Below, in pieces: positions 23,171 through 34,500 of a stretch of 64,000 nucleotides of DNA. Source of the stretch: Aquatica leii (taxonomy: Eukaryota; Arthropoda; Insecta; Coleoptera; Lampyridae); the NCBI GenBank assembly GCA_035610365.1, contig CM069433.1, forward strand, positions 53,248,487-53,312,486. Direction: 5' to 3'. Under the pieces are notes generated by a model. It saw nothing but the letters and a program-made list of their open reading frames with translations. It did not search any database and was not told the origin of the DNA. A program made the position numbers and the translations under genes. Numbering within the stretch: position 1 is the first letter of the stretch; every line of letters starts with the position of its first letter.

Positions 23171-23756
23171 GTATAATAAACTTCATTAACGAAAAATCCA
23201 GTAATTAAACGACAAAACCAAAATAAAAGATCCAGAATAAAAAGGAAGGATCCAGAATAAAAATCCAATAAACGAAAAGATCCAAATAAAAATAAAAAGA
23301 AAGATCCAATAAAAAAAAACCCTAAATATAAATAATTAGAATGGTTTTTTAAATGACATGCTGTACTCACGCTGCATTTACACTTAGCAACGGTCTTCAA
23401 AATAATTTCCTTTGTCTTAACTATTGCGCAACATTGCGAAGTCACTAAAAATGTTGAATTCAATAGAAAAATTATATCAAAATAAAGGTAAACTCACCAA
23501 TAATTAGATGGAATGAATAAAAATTAAATTACATGGGTTTTTACGCCATAATCAAGAAAATTTGACTTCCCCGCATCACTACGACACGCACGCCAAGCGT
23601 GGCCCCAAACGAAAGTACAAGTTTTCAGTTACACTAAAGTCGGTTAAAACAACGCGACGTTGCCAAACTGAATAAATTTACGTGCAATATTAGTTGCAGA
23701 AAATAAATGAATGTAAAATTGAATTTTAATGTAATGAATTCAAACGGGACGTTACA
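23171..23756 (-). mobile_element. Family X repeat copy 2, right part
   Basis: Starts with the second copy of the GTAT target duplication (23171-23174) and continues the homology to 1393-1959 of copy 1, ending GGGACGTTACA. It contains several degenerate GATCCARAATAAAA units near 23228-23320. An open frame (23463-23155) that runs from here into the gypsy LTR is a chance junction product. Confidence 0.75.
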
Positions 23757-24078
23757 AATTATTTGAAATTACTCCTGTTGTTTTTCTCTTACTGAACTTG
23801 CAATAACACACTAAATTAACCAGACACAGTTTATAATTTCTTCATTTGTTCACAGTGTTTCAAAATATACTGCCTAATCTTTTTACATGTTTTTTAAGTT
23901 GACCTAATAAATTTGAAAGCTGTCAATTCAAAAATCTATAAATTTATTCTTGCTATTTATAGATTTACCGTTGTTTAAATTACTTTCTTTGATTAAATTT
24001 AATTTTCTCAACAAGGACGTTATCATTTCACACACATTAATTTGATAATAATTACATTGTTAAATTTATTTTTGTTTT

Positions 24079-24720
24079 AATAATATTATTGTATTGTCAA
24101 AATTTATTTTTTCCGTTAATTCTTTTCAATAGCTTTAAATGGGTTTTTTTATTATATCATTTTATTTTATTTTTAAAAAATCTTAAAACCTTCCCATTAA
24201 GCTTATTTTTAATTTTTAATTTTAATAAACGTTACATGTTTCGACTTATGGTCATCTTCAGGCGTATACTATAAAATTAAAATTATAAAATCGAATCTTA
24301 TTTTAAAAATAAGCTTACATTATAATTGAAAAATCAAACTTCAAAAAAATATAACACAGCTAATTATACCAATACTAACTACATTAGAGCGAATTTTCTA
24401 AACGTGTTAATAATAACCTAAACACTGGTATTTATCGTAAACCTACAACAACTTATCACGTTATCCCTTTTTCTTCATTCTATCCACTCTCACACAAATT
24501 AGCAGCTTTTAATAATAAAGAAATAATTATTATTTATTATCTAGCTAATATTAATGGTTATCCTTTGCGGATTATTACAAATTTACAAAAAAAACTTTAA
24601 CTTCTATTGGTATAATAAGATTCTATTTTATAATTTTAATTTTATAGTATAGGCCTAAAGATGACCATAAGTCATGGGAATGTTTTGAGATAAAAAAATA
24701 ATAATATTATTGTATTGTCA
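24079..24720 (+). mobile_element. Penelope-like element fragment with inverted terminal copies
   Basis: A 21-bp direct repeat (24079-24099 and 24700-24720) encloses about 600 bp. Inside, a roughly 60-bp inverted repeat (24243-24302 against 24614-24674) carries GCCTGAAGATGACCATAAGTC, followed on the left arm by GAAACATGTAACG. Between the arms the plus strand at 24421-24600 reads NTGIYRKPTTT...SHKLAAFN...LANINGYPLRIITNLQKKL, the pattern of the C-terminal RT region of Penelope-like elements. Such elements are known to carry terminal repeats in direct or inverted orientation with hammerhead-like motifs. The coding part has stops and is dead. Confidence 0.7.
24238..24261 (-). ncRNA. Hammerhead-ribozyme-like core
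   Basis: The minus strand reads CTGAAGA, then a short GAC...GTC stem, then GAAAC. This matches the hammerhead core CUGANGA-stem II-GAAA apart from one extra U before the stem. It lies in the left arm of the inverted Penelope-like structure; the right arm keeps CTAAAGATGACCATAAGTC but has lost GAAAC. Self-cleavage is not shown, and helices I and III were not convincingly folded by eye. Confidence 0.4.
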
Positions 24721-24805
24721 CTATTCAGTTAAAGTAGCAAGCAATTATTAAAAAAAATAAAATAGATGTATCTACCTAATAAAAATATCAATACAATGTA
24801 ATTCA

Positions 24806-24902
24806 ATGGGTTTGACTTCCTCCTTTTTCTCAACAACATTCATAATAGAATTTCATTCAGTGTTGAAAAATCATTTGACAACTCAATCTCTTTCTTAGAT
24901 TA
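24806..24902 (+). pseudogene. Second Penelope-like RT scrap
   Basis: The plus strand reads FLNNIHNRISFSVEKSFDNSISFLD followed by a stop. This matches the segment that normally precedes the IYRKPT region in Penelope-like RTs. It therefore lies downstream of a later part of the same protein, so the pieces are rearranged, or two fragments are nested. Confidence 0.55.
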
Positions 24903-25794
24903 AAAAATTGGTTTATAATAGATAATTGTGTATATAATTAATTTGATTGTTATCAACAATGATTTGAAACGTTTATACGTAATTTACAATTTAGAACAAA
25001 ATGACTCGGTTTTCACATTACTTCAGAATAGTTTCAAAAATTAGATATAATAATATATACTATGGTAAAAAACTAAATTTGTGTAAAATGAAAACAATTA
25101 GTTATAATATATTTAAAAAAATGATTAAGACATGTTTATAATTGCTTAAATTGGTCTTTATTTAATCTATAAAAGGTTAAATAAAAATTATAAAGGTGTC
25201 AAAATCATACATAAAATTTGACAACGCTGTAATGAAGTATACTAAACATATTTTTAGTTATGATGTTTTTGTTTACGCCTGTTAGATTTACTAATTTTGT
25301 ACGTTTCTCAAGTTTTTTTATTTCATTTCTCACTTGTATTTATAAATTCTTCATATGGTAAAATAGCATTTTCTATAATAAGTTTAGCATTTTTCAATAA
25401 ATTGATTGTACTGATTGTGTCGAACATCATATTAAGACCATTTTAGAATAAATTAGAGATGAACAACAAATTTTGCCAAAAAAAAATTTTTTTTTTAATT
25501 TTTAATTTGAAATTTTTGTTTTTCAAACTAAAAGAACAACACCTAAAAAAAGAAAAAAACAAAATTCCCATATTGTTAGATTTAATATCATGAATTAATT
25601 TTTCAAAATCAGAAAATTATAAAAAAAATATAATCTAAGTAGTGATAATTTATTGTCATCTAAAAGGTAACCACATACATATTCTTCTTACAGGTCAGTA
25701 GGTTTAACTATTACTATTAAAAAAAACACAGTTAAAAATTTAACTAGCGAGAAATGTAAAAATAATTAATTTTGATATAACTCGAAAAATTTCT

Positions 25795-26261
25795 TCTTCT
25801 TCTTTTTTTCATTTCCTTTTGCCTTTTCAGGCGTCAGATTGTGGGTCACGGTCCTCTTTAACCCATTTCTTCCATGCTTTTCAATTTCTTGCTAAAGCTT
25901 CCATCCCTTCCTTTGTTTTCCCTTTTTTTCTTCCATGTTCTTCTATCTGGGCTAGCCATTTTCTCCTTGGTCTTCCTCTTTTTCTGTATCTTGGTTTTTC
26001 TTCTTTCATTATTCTTTTTGTAAGCCGATCGTTATTCATTCTCATGATATGTCCGTACCATAGTAGGTTTTTTTCTTTAATTCTTTCTAATATTGGTGTT
26101 TGTTTTGTTTTCCCTGCTATTTTCCTAAAGTGTTTCATCTCTATTGCATTTATTTTACTTTCATGTTTTTTCGTCCATGTCCAATTTTCCGCTGCATATG
26201 TGATTGTAAGAATTATTATTGCATTGTGTATTTTCTGTTTCGTTTCTTTATAACAAAACAA
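25795..26261 (-). pseudogene. 5'-truncated LINE, C-terminal end of the RT protein
   Basis: A 126-residue open frame (26261-25881) reads LTITYAAENWTWTKKHE..., ..EMKHFRKIAGK..., LLWYGHIMRMNNDRLTKRIM and RGRPRRKWLAQIEE. This is the characteristic tail of an endonuclease-RT LINE protein common in insect genomes. After the stop, similarity continues for about 15 codons in another frame (KKWVKEDRDPQSDA) and ends in a GAAGAAGAA-rich tail near 25800. The catalytic domains are missing, as expected for 5' truncation during insertion. Confidence 0.75.
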
Positions 26262-26759
26262 GTAACAATAAATGTGATGTTTAGAAATACCAATATTGCT
26301 AAAAAATAAATAAATTTAACATTTAATTGTCTTTTTTTTGTTATTAAATTACTTATAGTATGTTTGTTGCATTATGTGAATACACTATAATATTGCGATA
26401 ATAATTCTTATAACATTTTGAGTATGTTTTTTCGTTTCAGTTTTTTCCTAACTAAAAGATTGTTATGATAAATAATTTAAAGCGTAAATTGTAACTCTTA
26501 ATTTAACTCTTAATTTAAAGAACAAATTTACGTTTTTGCTATAGTTGTAAACACACATGAAAGAAAGTAGTCTAAAATATGCATGCATGACATGAGAAGA
26601 GAACTAAATGTTTCAATTTATTCTTAATAATAAATACTAAACCCATTTCATCATAGGTAAATACAATAAAGTTTTGTATTACTATAGTGTTTTATTGTTT
26701 ATAAAAAACAGATAAAAACAGAATTAGACGAAATATTTACTATATGCGATTTCAGACTG

Positions 26760-26966
26760 TGTTTGAATGTAAATAATTGTTACCCTTTTTTAACTAGAAA
26801 GAACACCCAACATTTCAGTTACAACGATAACTTTTTAATAATGCGATATTAAAAATAAGGGTTACATTTCTTCTTAGAATTCTGTTCTGCGCAAGTTAGT
26901 ATGCGCGCATTACCACGCAGTGGCTTACAGTTTTAACTCAAAAAATATAAGTATGCGGCCTAAACA
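26760..26966 (-). repeat. BEL element 3' LTR
   Basis: 207 bp, bordered on the left by the target duplication GACTG. It is matched by 42149-42355 with identical length. The adjoining internal sequence has no obvious purine tract. Confidence 0.92.
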
Positions 26967-27099
26967 TGGCGACCACTTTAAAACACTGTGTTTTAATAAT
27001 CTCTAATACTAATGAAGTAACATAGTAGGTATTAATATTATATTAAAAAAATCAAACACAAAATCGACTAAAAAATTTAAAAATATCAAGTTTGAACAA

Positions 27100-27396
27100 T
27101 TAGTCAATAGGCAAAGGACAAATTTTAGCAAACGATCTTAACACTATACCGTTCGCGGTCTTGATCTTAGCAACTCGCACAATCCCATCTTTACCGGGAT
27201 GCACTTCACTAAGCCGCCCGAGTTTCCATTTAAAGGGGAGCACATTGTCTTCTTTTATAACCACGAGCATGTCCTTCTTTAATTCTCCACGGTTAAGTTT
27301 CCACTTCGTTTTTTGTTGTAATTCGGACACGAACTCCTTGCTCCACCGCTTCCAAATATGTTGTAACAATTGCTGAAGACGTTGGTATGAAGACAA
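27100..27396 (-). pseudogene. BEL integrase C-terminal domain
   Basis: The last 98 residues contain LQQLLQHIWKRWSKEFVSELQQ, then MLVVIKEDN, PFKWKLGRLSEVHPGKDG and VRVAKIKTANG, ending PLPID. This is the usual C-terminal domain of BEL/Pao integrases (DUF5641 type), with the WK.GR....PG.DG.VRV.....G pattern. It is in a different frame from the preceding core, so translation would be interrupted. Confidence 0.85.
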
Positions 27397-27715
27397 ACGA
27401 TCAAAAAGTGCGAAGGGGTTAAGGGTTGAAAATCGTGCGGATCAGAGGATAAGGGTGCCAAAGGGCGAGAGTTTAAGATAGACTCTATTTGGGCGAGTAA
27501 CGTATGCAGTTCCTCAAAAGTCAACAAAGCATTACCTAACACCCTTCTTAGATGACACTTAACGCTTTTAACCCCTGCCTCCCACAGTCCCCCAAAGTGG
27601 GGTGAATGTGGTGGTATAAAATGCCAATCTACTCCGTATTTATTTGAAGCAAATTTGTAAAGTTCGGCCATTTTAGAATTTTTCGAGGGCATGCCCCGAC
27701 GCGCACTAAATCTTT
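27279..27715 (-). pseudogene. BEL integrase catalytic core, second half, with deletion
   Basis: Reads ALKRFSARRGMPS then KMAELYKFASNKYGVDWHFIPP, HFGGLWEAGVKSVKCHLRRV, FEELHTLLAQIESILNSRPL and TPSHFLI. In BEL integrases RRG.P is normally followed by a segment with SDNGTNF, which holds the second catalytic Asp. Here PSKNSKMAELY follows directly, so about a dozen residues including that Asp are missing. The catalytic Glu region (GLWE) is kept. A frame change precedes it near 27715. Confidence 0.85.
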
Positions 27716-28301
27716 TTAAAGCAAGATGAAAGCATCACTGGTTAAATCGGTTACCAGTTCCAAATGCATGGCCTTAGTTACTAGACAAACAAACAGGCAA
27801 ATATAACATTTTGAAACTTTGCTTCCTTGGCCTTTTCTATCCTTAAGCATTAAAGGGCCTGCATAATCAGTGCCTACAGTTGCAAAAGGAAAGTCAGGCT
27901 TTAATCTATCTTTTGGTAAGTTACCCATTATAGGACCTATTAGTTTAGGAGCAGCTCTAAAACACTGCAGACACGAATGCACTACTTTTCTGCATAAATC
28001 TCTTCCTGAAGTAGGCCAAAAATGTTCACGTATACTAGCAAGCAGAAGCTGCGGGCCGGCATGCAACAATCCTTTGTGTTCGCGCTCCAGCAATAATTTG
28101 GAAAACAAATGACTGCCTGTTCTTAGCAACGGCTGCTTCTTATCAAAGTTAAAGTTAGAATTAAATAATCGACCCCCTACACGTATTAAGCCATTGCAAT
28201 CCAAAAAAGGCGAGAGACTTGCAACCTTATCGTTCTTGGGTAAAGGTTTTCCTTGACTAAGCATTTTTAATTCAAATACAAAAGAATGCGACTGTGCTAC
28301 T
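27716..28301 (-). pseudogene. BEL integrase N-terminal part, left of the gypsy insertion
   Basis: The minus-strand frame is open from the gypsy junction at 28301 down to 27716. It contains the H2C2 zinc finger (EHKGLLHAGPQLLLASIREH then CRKVVHSCLQC) and the first catalytic Asp in FATVGTDYAGPL. It ends in a premature stop after DAFILL where a one-base loss shifts the frame. Codon phase at the junction continues exactly from the 38075 side if one TACT copy and Gypsy-2 are ignored, so pol was still open here when Gypsy-2 arrived. Confidence 0.88.
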
Positions 28302-30101
28302 TGTTACATGCCAAAATTAACACAGTCACTGCCTGCAATGTAGTAACATAAACGGGGGTTGTGCCACTAGCTCAATGGAGAAGGGTAGGTTTTATTTAAA
28401 ATTCCGTAAAAAATTGGAAACGCGATCGTCGTAAAAATGGAACTAGAACGGTAAAATCGTCAAATAATCGGTAAGGGCGCCAATCAAGGATTTCTGTAAG
28501 GGTAGCTTTCAAACCCCTGATTACCTGAAAGCTCATCCGGTTGGTTACAACCCCAAGAACTTACCTTGGGTTATAACAATTCTGAAAAACACTTAAACAA
28601 AAATTTACGTATGCGGCGGCTAAATGAATAAAAGCTCTTTACATTTAACAAGTTAACATTTATTGATTGAATAGTTAAAACAAAAACAAAATAAAATAAC
28701 AAGTACTAATTGATATCAAATAAATTTGAATAAAAGAAATGAAATAATCTTAAGCAAACAAAAATGAACAATTTACACACAAAACATTACATTAAAATTT
28801 ATATAAAAAAAAAAAGAAATGCTACTACAATAGCGTTTTCAAATATAATTAAATCTCAAGATCTTGGCCGCATATTTATAACAAACAAATTAAATAACAC
28901 AAAAAAAAAAACAATACAGTTTATAACATAAATATGTCCGAACTTTAATTCGAACTAAACAAAATATAGTTTATAAGTCGTTACATTATCATATATTCGA
29001 AATACGAATCACTTCTCAAACGCAACAAAACGAAGTTAATTGATTTTAATTTCGCGCAAACACTATACGTGTTCATTGAAATAATTAAATTCAACGTTAG
29101 TCGTAATTTCAATTGACTCAAAATTGAAAGCTTTTACTGCATTTTTAATCGCGGGACACTGCACGATCAAACAACAAAATCGATAAATACCTTAATTCTT
29201 AATTGGTGACACCGGTTGAACTTTGGTCCAGTGGTTTTGAAAGCTAACACCTCGATGGACTTCGGCTGCTTCCCAAACAATAGAACAACGACGGAAGATA
29301 TATCTCACAATTTAATTTTATAACCGCCACAGGCGAATTTAGGATTTAATCATATACCACCACAACATTAAACCCCACAAACGTAACAGTTTATGTTTCA
29401 GAAATCACGAATTTTACACAAGCCGTACTATACGAAATTTGAAGAAAAGTAACAGTTTCTCCACCACCTTAATTTTCACGATTTCTGACTAACTTCCGCG
29501 GTTCTACATAACGTCAGAGGGTAAATTACCCTATATCTCCACTACATCTCACGGTAACCGGTATTTTTCATCACGACCCACGATCGAATGATGCCAAAAA
29601 AATCTAACTTTTCCAACACTTCTTATCCCCTACTTAACTAATTGCATGTGCGCAGTCAATTCGTGGTAAAAGAAAAAAACATTGAACAAACGAGAAAAAC
29701 AAAGATGAAAATTATAATTAGTCGCATGCGTTTTCGCACGTAGACTTTGGTTCACACAAGAACGCTGAGACTTGCATTACTGCAGGTGGCTTAATCAAAG
29801 TGTACTTACCAAGAAAAATGTATCAACTTACATTCCACAAAGGAAGTCGTAAATTATATTGAATTGGTATTCTACGAAGATAACCAAATAAAGTACTAAA
29901 TTAAACTCAAAATTACGGATCTGTATGCATTTAAAAGAAAATTTCAATAATGATTGAAAACAACTTGAAATATCATTAAACTCAAACCACACAAACAATA
30001 AACAAAACGTTCTTGATGCTAATACTAAATTAATAAATCGAAACACACAAAAAAAGAAAACTTACGGTGTCTTTCACAACGAAATTCAAACGCAGGTAAC
30101 A
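28302..30101 (-). repeat. Gypsy-2 3' LTR
   Basis: 1800 bp, nearly identical to the 36274-38074 copy apart from small differences such as a 2-base deletion near 28322 and a shorter A run. It is followed by the purine tract at 30102-30116. Confidence 0.94.
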
Positions 30102-30186
30102 CCTCCCCTAATTAAAGAGGGATTTCTCAAATCACTCTAAAAATAGACAAAACAACAAAAAAAACAAACGAAAACCCATAACCCAA

Positions 30187-31070
30187 CCCTCACATGGACA
30201 CAAAACGACAAAAAAAACGAGACCCAGCCGTTGTGGTTTGACCAAATGACCCCAACCCACCACAACGGAACCACACTATAGCAGTGGGCGCTAAAACTGA
30301 TTGGTGAAGCCAACCAGGGCAATTAACGAAGCACGACTGAACAAGGCAGTACCCCTGGGCGGGAGGAGAGCGACTACACGGGTGCCGTACCGGCGGTGCC
30401 CACAAAGAGTACTACCCGTGCCACGGGCCATCAACGTAAAAATCTCAAAAAAACAAAAATCTAATAAACGGAAAACGTTTAAAAGAGCGTAAAAACGCGT
30501 CAGGCACAAGGGGGTGGGTTTTGCAAAGGACACATGCTCAGTGCTACCCCCAGGTCCTAAAAGAAAAACATCAAAGTAAAACCGCCAAAGCCCACCACGG
30601 TCGAGCGACCGAGGTACGCGAGAGGTCCTGACTAGGCTTGGGAATTCGGCCAATAAACCCCAACTTAAGGTTACCTAGACAGTCCCTAACACGATTTGTC
30701 CAAGTACATAGCGAAAGAGTCGTCAACAAGAGGCATAAAGGGCGCGGGGCTTCCACGCAGAAGGGAGTCGCTGGACATAAGGAAGAACGAAAGAAGAATG
30801 GAAAAGAAAGGATAGAAAGCAGAAGAAGAGAAGAGTCGTCATATCCGGTAAATAAAAAAAAAATAAACGTCATAATCGGTAAAAATGCAACACGGCAGAC
30901 CTTGGGAAGTGTCTGGCTCGACACGATGTATCCGACATTGACAAAGGAAGAAGGCACGCCATGCGTCACGGGATCGGCATGTTGTGAGATCCTACAACCC
31001 ACACGTCGAATCCAAAGCACCTTACCCATTGACCACTCTCAAAGTCAACTGCGGCAAGTGTCATCACAAA
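30187..31070 (-). other. Gypsy-2-specific 0.9-kb GC-richer 3' segment
   Basis: Flanking sequence on both sides aligns with Gypsy-1 near 16130-16165, but this block is absent there. It is markedly GC-richer than the surrounding DNA. Open frames of 60-152 codons exist on both strands with no recognisable domain. The part at about 30900-31020 looks like a diverged relative of the neighbouring conserved 3' module: a serine-rich PSS stretch and the VCR/CVEP-like pattern recur. It is either an ancestral segment deleted from Gypsy-1 or a gain in Gypsy-2. No env-like signal peptide, transmembrane or glycoprotein pattern was recognised. Confidence 0.6.
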
Positions 31071-31120
31071 GATAATGTAACTAATAAACTCAACGATAAA
31101 GCAAAACAAAAACTAAACCT

Positions 31121-31480
31121 ATGGTTCTCGCGATCTCGCAATCATCGAGAACCCCTAACGAAACTAACGGAACGAAACTAAACGATAAGAAGGGTAGCAT
31201 ATGTTTGGGTTCGACACAGATCACTCGATGCTGCACAATAGAAGAGGGCGCGCTGCGCTTCACGAGATCCGCGCATTGCGTTTTTCCCACAACTAATGCC
31301 CTCACCGAGCGATGGCACCTAGCCACAAACACTACAGAAATAAAAGCTAAGGACAGACAAGATAGCAGAAGAAAGAAAAATGGAAATAAAAGAACCGTTG
31401 TTTAGTCGCCTCTTACGACAAGTGGTGTCCCCACTGTAGAGAAATATTCTTAGTCCGTCTCTACACGGAACCCAAAAAAT
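31121..31480 (-). other. Gypsy-2 conserved 3' untranslated module
   Basis: Near-identical to 16200-16560 in Gypsy-1, including the GTCGTAAGAGGCGACTAA motif (31419-31402 on the element strand). Open frames on both strands are retained, and an indel between the copies preserves the plus-strand frame; even so no protein domain is apparent. Confidence 0.5.
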
Positions 31481-31546
31481 CGAAACTAAACGAAACGAAC
31501 TAACCTAAAAAAAAACGAAAAAGAAACTGAAAGGTAAAACATAAAA

Positions 31547-34500
31547 CTATTTATCCCCAGTCGGGTTTAACTTTAAATCCTTGGCGTTCCATATGCCTTT
31601 AGATGCTCCCGTGTCATCAGACAACTCATAGGTCTGATACGAAACTTTCCGTTTCACATAGAACGGACCGATAAACTTAGGTGCCAGTTTGGCCGAGAAA
31701 TATCGAGATGCATCAGAAAGGACATAATTCTTTCGCCACACTGTGTCTCCCACCTCAAAAGGTGCTGGACGACGACGTAAATCGTAATAATGTTTAGCGC
31801 GGACATAAGCGGCATTCAAGCGATTCTTAATGTCGACGTAAACTTCTCTAAACGCTGGGCCTCTTTCGGCCAAAAAGGTACGATCTGCAAAAGCTAGATC
31901 GTCGATAGTGTCTGAATCGGTAGTTTTTCCATGACGTGATCCGTCGAGACAGATTTCACGTCCAAAATTAGCGAAAAACGGCGTTAAGCCGGTGACTTCA
32001 TGTACAGCGGTACGAATCGCACATGCTACTTTAGCAAGATATTTATCCCAATGTCGATGGTTGTCTTCGATATATGACGATAGCATTGTTTTCATGACTC
32101 GGTTGACTCTTTCAGTTGGATTCGCTTGTGGATGATAATTAGCGTTAAAAATAATTTTAGACTTATATGACGAAACCATTTTCGTAAATTCTGAACTACG
32201 AAACTGTGTGCCGTTATCACACAAAAGATACTGAGGAACTCCAAACATTAAAAATACATCTTCTTCAAGACGTTTAGTAACTGCTGCGGCAGTAGCGGAA
32301 CGTAACGGGAAAAATAAAACAAATTTCGAAAAATAATCTGCAACCACAAGAATATACGAATAACCACTCTTAGATCGCGGTAGCGGTCCAACAAGATCGG
32401 TAGAGATCAACTGCCAAGGTTTGTCCACAACAGGATGACGGGTCATAAGGCCAGCAGGACGTTTCTGTTCTGGCTTATGCGTGATACAAACTTTACAACC
32501 ATTGATGTAACGAATAACGTCAGCCTTCATTTTAGGCCAATAATAAAGCGGAACTATTCGTTCGAGAGTCTTAAAAATACCAAGGTGTCCAGCGGTAGGC
32601 TCATCGTGAAACTTTGACAATATTTCAAGTCGTTTTGACTTAGGCACAACTTCTCTCCAATTGTCATTCTCAGAACGAAGATCGGGATAGTCGACGGTAA
32701 CATGCTTAAATAGCTTTCCGTTACTAATTTTCCACTGTGGAAAAGCGTTAGGTTTCGAACGTACACGTTCCATAAGTTTCGATAACCATTTGTCCGAAGA
32801 CTTAGGTTCGGTAGTGTCACAATCGGTAGTAATGTTGTCGATAGCTGGTACTGAACGAGATAATGCGTCAGGTACGACATGATCCTTTCCTTTACGATGA
32901 ATGATCGTAAAATCAAATTGCTGCAGTCTAACAGCCCATCGTGCTAGACGACCGGTAGGTTCCTTTAAATTGTGTAACCAGACTAATGATGCGTGATCGG
33001 TAACTACAGTGAAGGTTGTTCCTTCAAGATAGGGGCGTAATTTTTCAATAGACCACAGGACAGCCAAACACTCCTTTTCGGTAGTTGAATACTTGCGTTC
33101 ACACTTTGTGAGCGACCTACTATTATAACAAATAACACGTTCTTCACCGTCGATAAACTGTGTAAGAACTGAACCAAGACCAAAATCAGAAGCGTCAGTT
33201 TGAACTGTAAACGGAACATTGAAATCAGGGCAAGACAAAATAGGTGCGGAAATTAAACAATTCTTAATAATTTGAAAGGCTTCATCACAATCACTAGTCC
33301 AATTAAAGCTGGAATTCTTCTTTAACAGAGACGTCAATGGAGCGATAATTGTCGAAAAATTCGGTACGAATCGGCGATACCACGAGGCCATGCCTATAAT
33401 TCTTCTCACTTCAGCGACACCAGTGGGAACTGGAATACGCAAAATTGCATCGACCTTTTCCGGGTCAACCGACAAACCAGTAGAATTTACGATAAAACCA
33501 AGATACTTAAGTTCAGGTTTACAAAAATGACATTTGTCTTTACTTAGCATCAAATTAGCCTCTCTAAGGCGACGAAGAACTTCAGTTAACACTTCCATGT
33601 GTTTCTCGAAGGAAGGAGCGCAAATAATGACGTCATCTAAATAAACAAAAACGTAAGGTTCTAATTCGGGACCTAAAACTCGATCAATCAACCTCTGCCA
33701 AGAAGCTGGTGCGTTAGCTAAACCAAACGGTAAGCGCGTGAATTGGAATAACCCACGGTTCGGAACTGTAAAAGCGGTATACTGCTTAGACTCTTCGCTT
33801 AAAGGAATCTGCCAATAAGCGGACTTAATATCGAGAGATGAAATGAACTTAGCGTCACGAAGACGATCTAAAATAGATGAAACGTAAGGTAAAGGATAAG
33901 CGTCCTTTTCGGTAACTTTGTTGACTTTTCTAAAGTCCACGCAAAAACGATAAGAGTTGTCCTTCTTCTTCACCAATAAGATCGGGCTCGACCAAGCGCT
34001 GTTTGATTTTTCTACAACGCCTAACTTCAACATTTTCTCTAACTCCAGATCGATTTGTTTCTGGATAAACGGCGAAACTCGGTAATATCGTTGCTTAATT
34101 GGTTCGGAAGTAGTCTTGATCTGATGTTCGATCAAGTTGGTGCATCCAAAATTTTTATTCGACGAAGAAAAGTGATTACTAACTAAATTGTCTAACTGAT
34201 TAAGCTGTTCTGAAGAAAGATCGAGACGAGACTTAATAACTGAATCTTTATCTTCCAATTGTGAAATGGTGTCCATATTTTCGAAACGCCACTCACCTTT
34301 TCTAAGATCAGGAACGATACCTGCTTGTTTCCAAAAATCAACGCCTAAAATTAAATTATGCGGAACGTCAGGAACAACTAAAACTTCTAAAACAATAATT
34401 TTTCCTTTAATTTCGATTGGGACGAGAAGTGAACCTAAACTTTGTACTGATTTACCATTAGCTACAATACAATTAACTTTGACTGACTTATTTAACTTTA

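Noticed and set aside
23155..23463. 102-codon minus-strand ORF
   Set aside because: It crosses the junction between the Gypsy-1 LTR and family X repeat and reads low-complexity hydrophobic sequence.
25819..26253. 144-codon plus-strand ORF
   Set aside because: It is the antisense shadow of the LINE RT tail at 26261-25881 and has a biased Phe/Leu/Ser composition.
30291..31075. Env-like third ORF in Gypsy-2
   Set aside because: The frames are short and overlapping on both strands, with no signal peptide, furin-like site, membrane anchor or cysteine pattern of an envelope protein.
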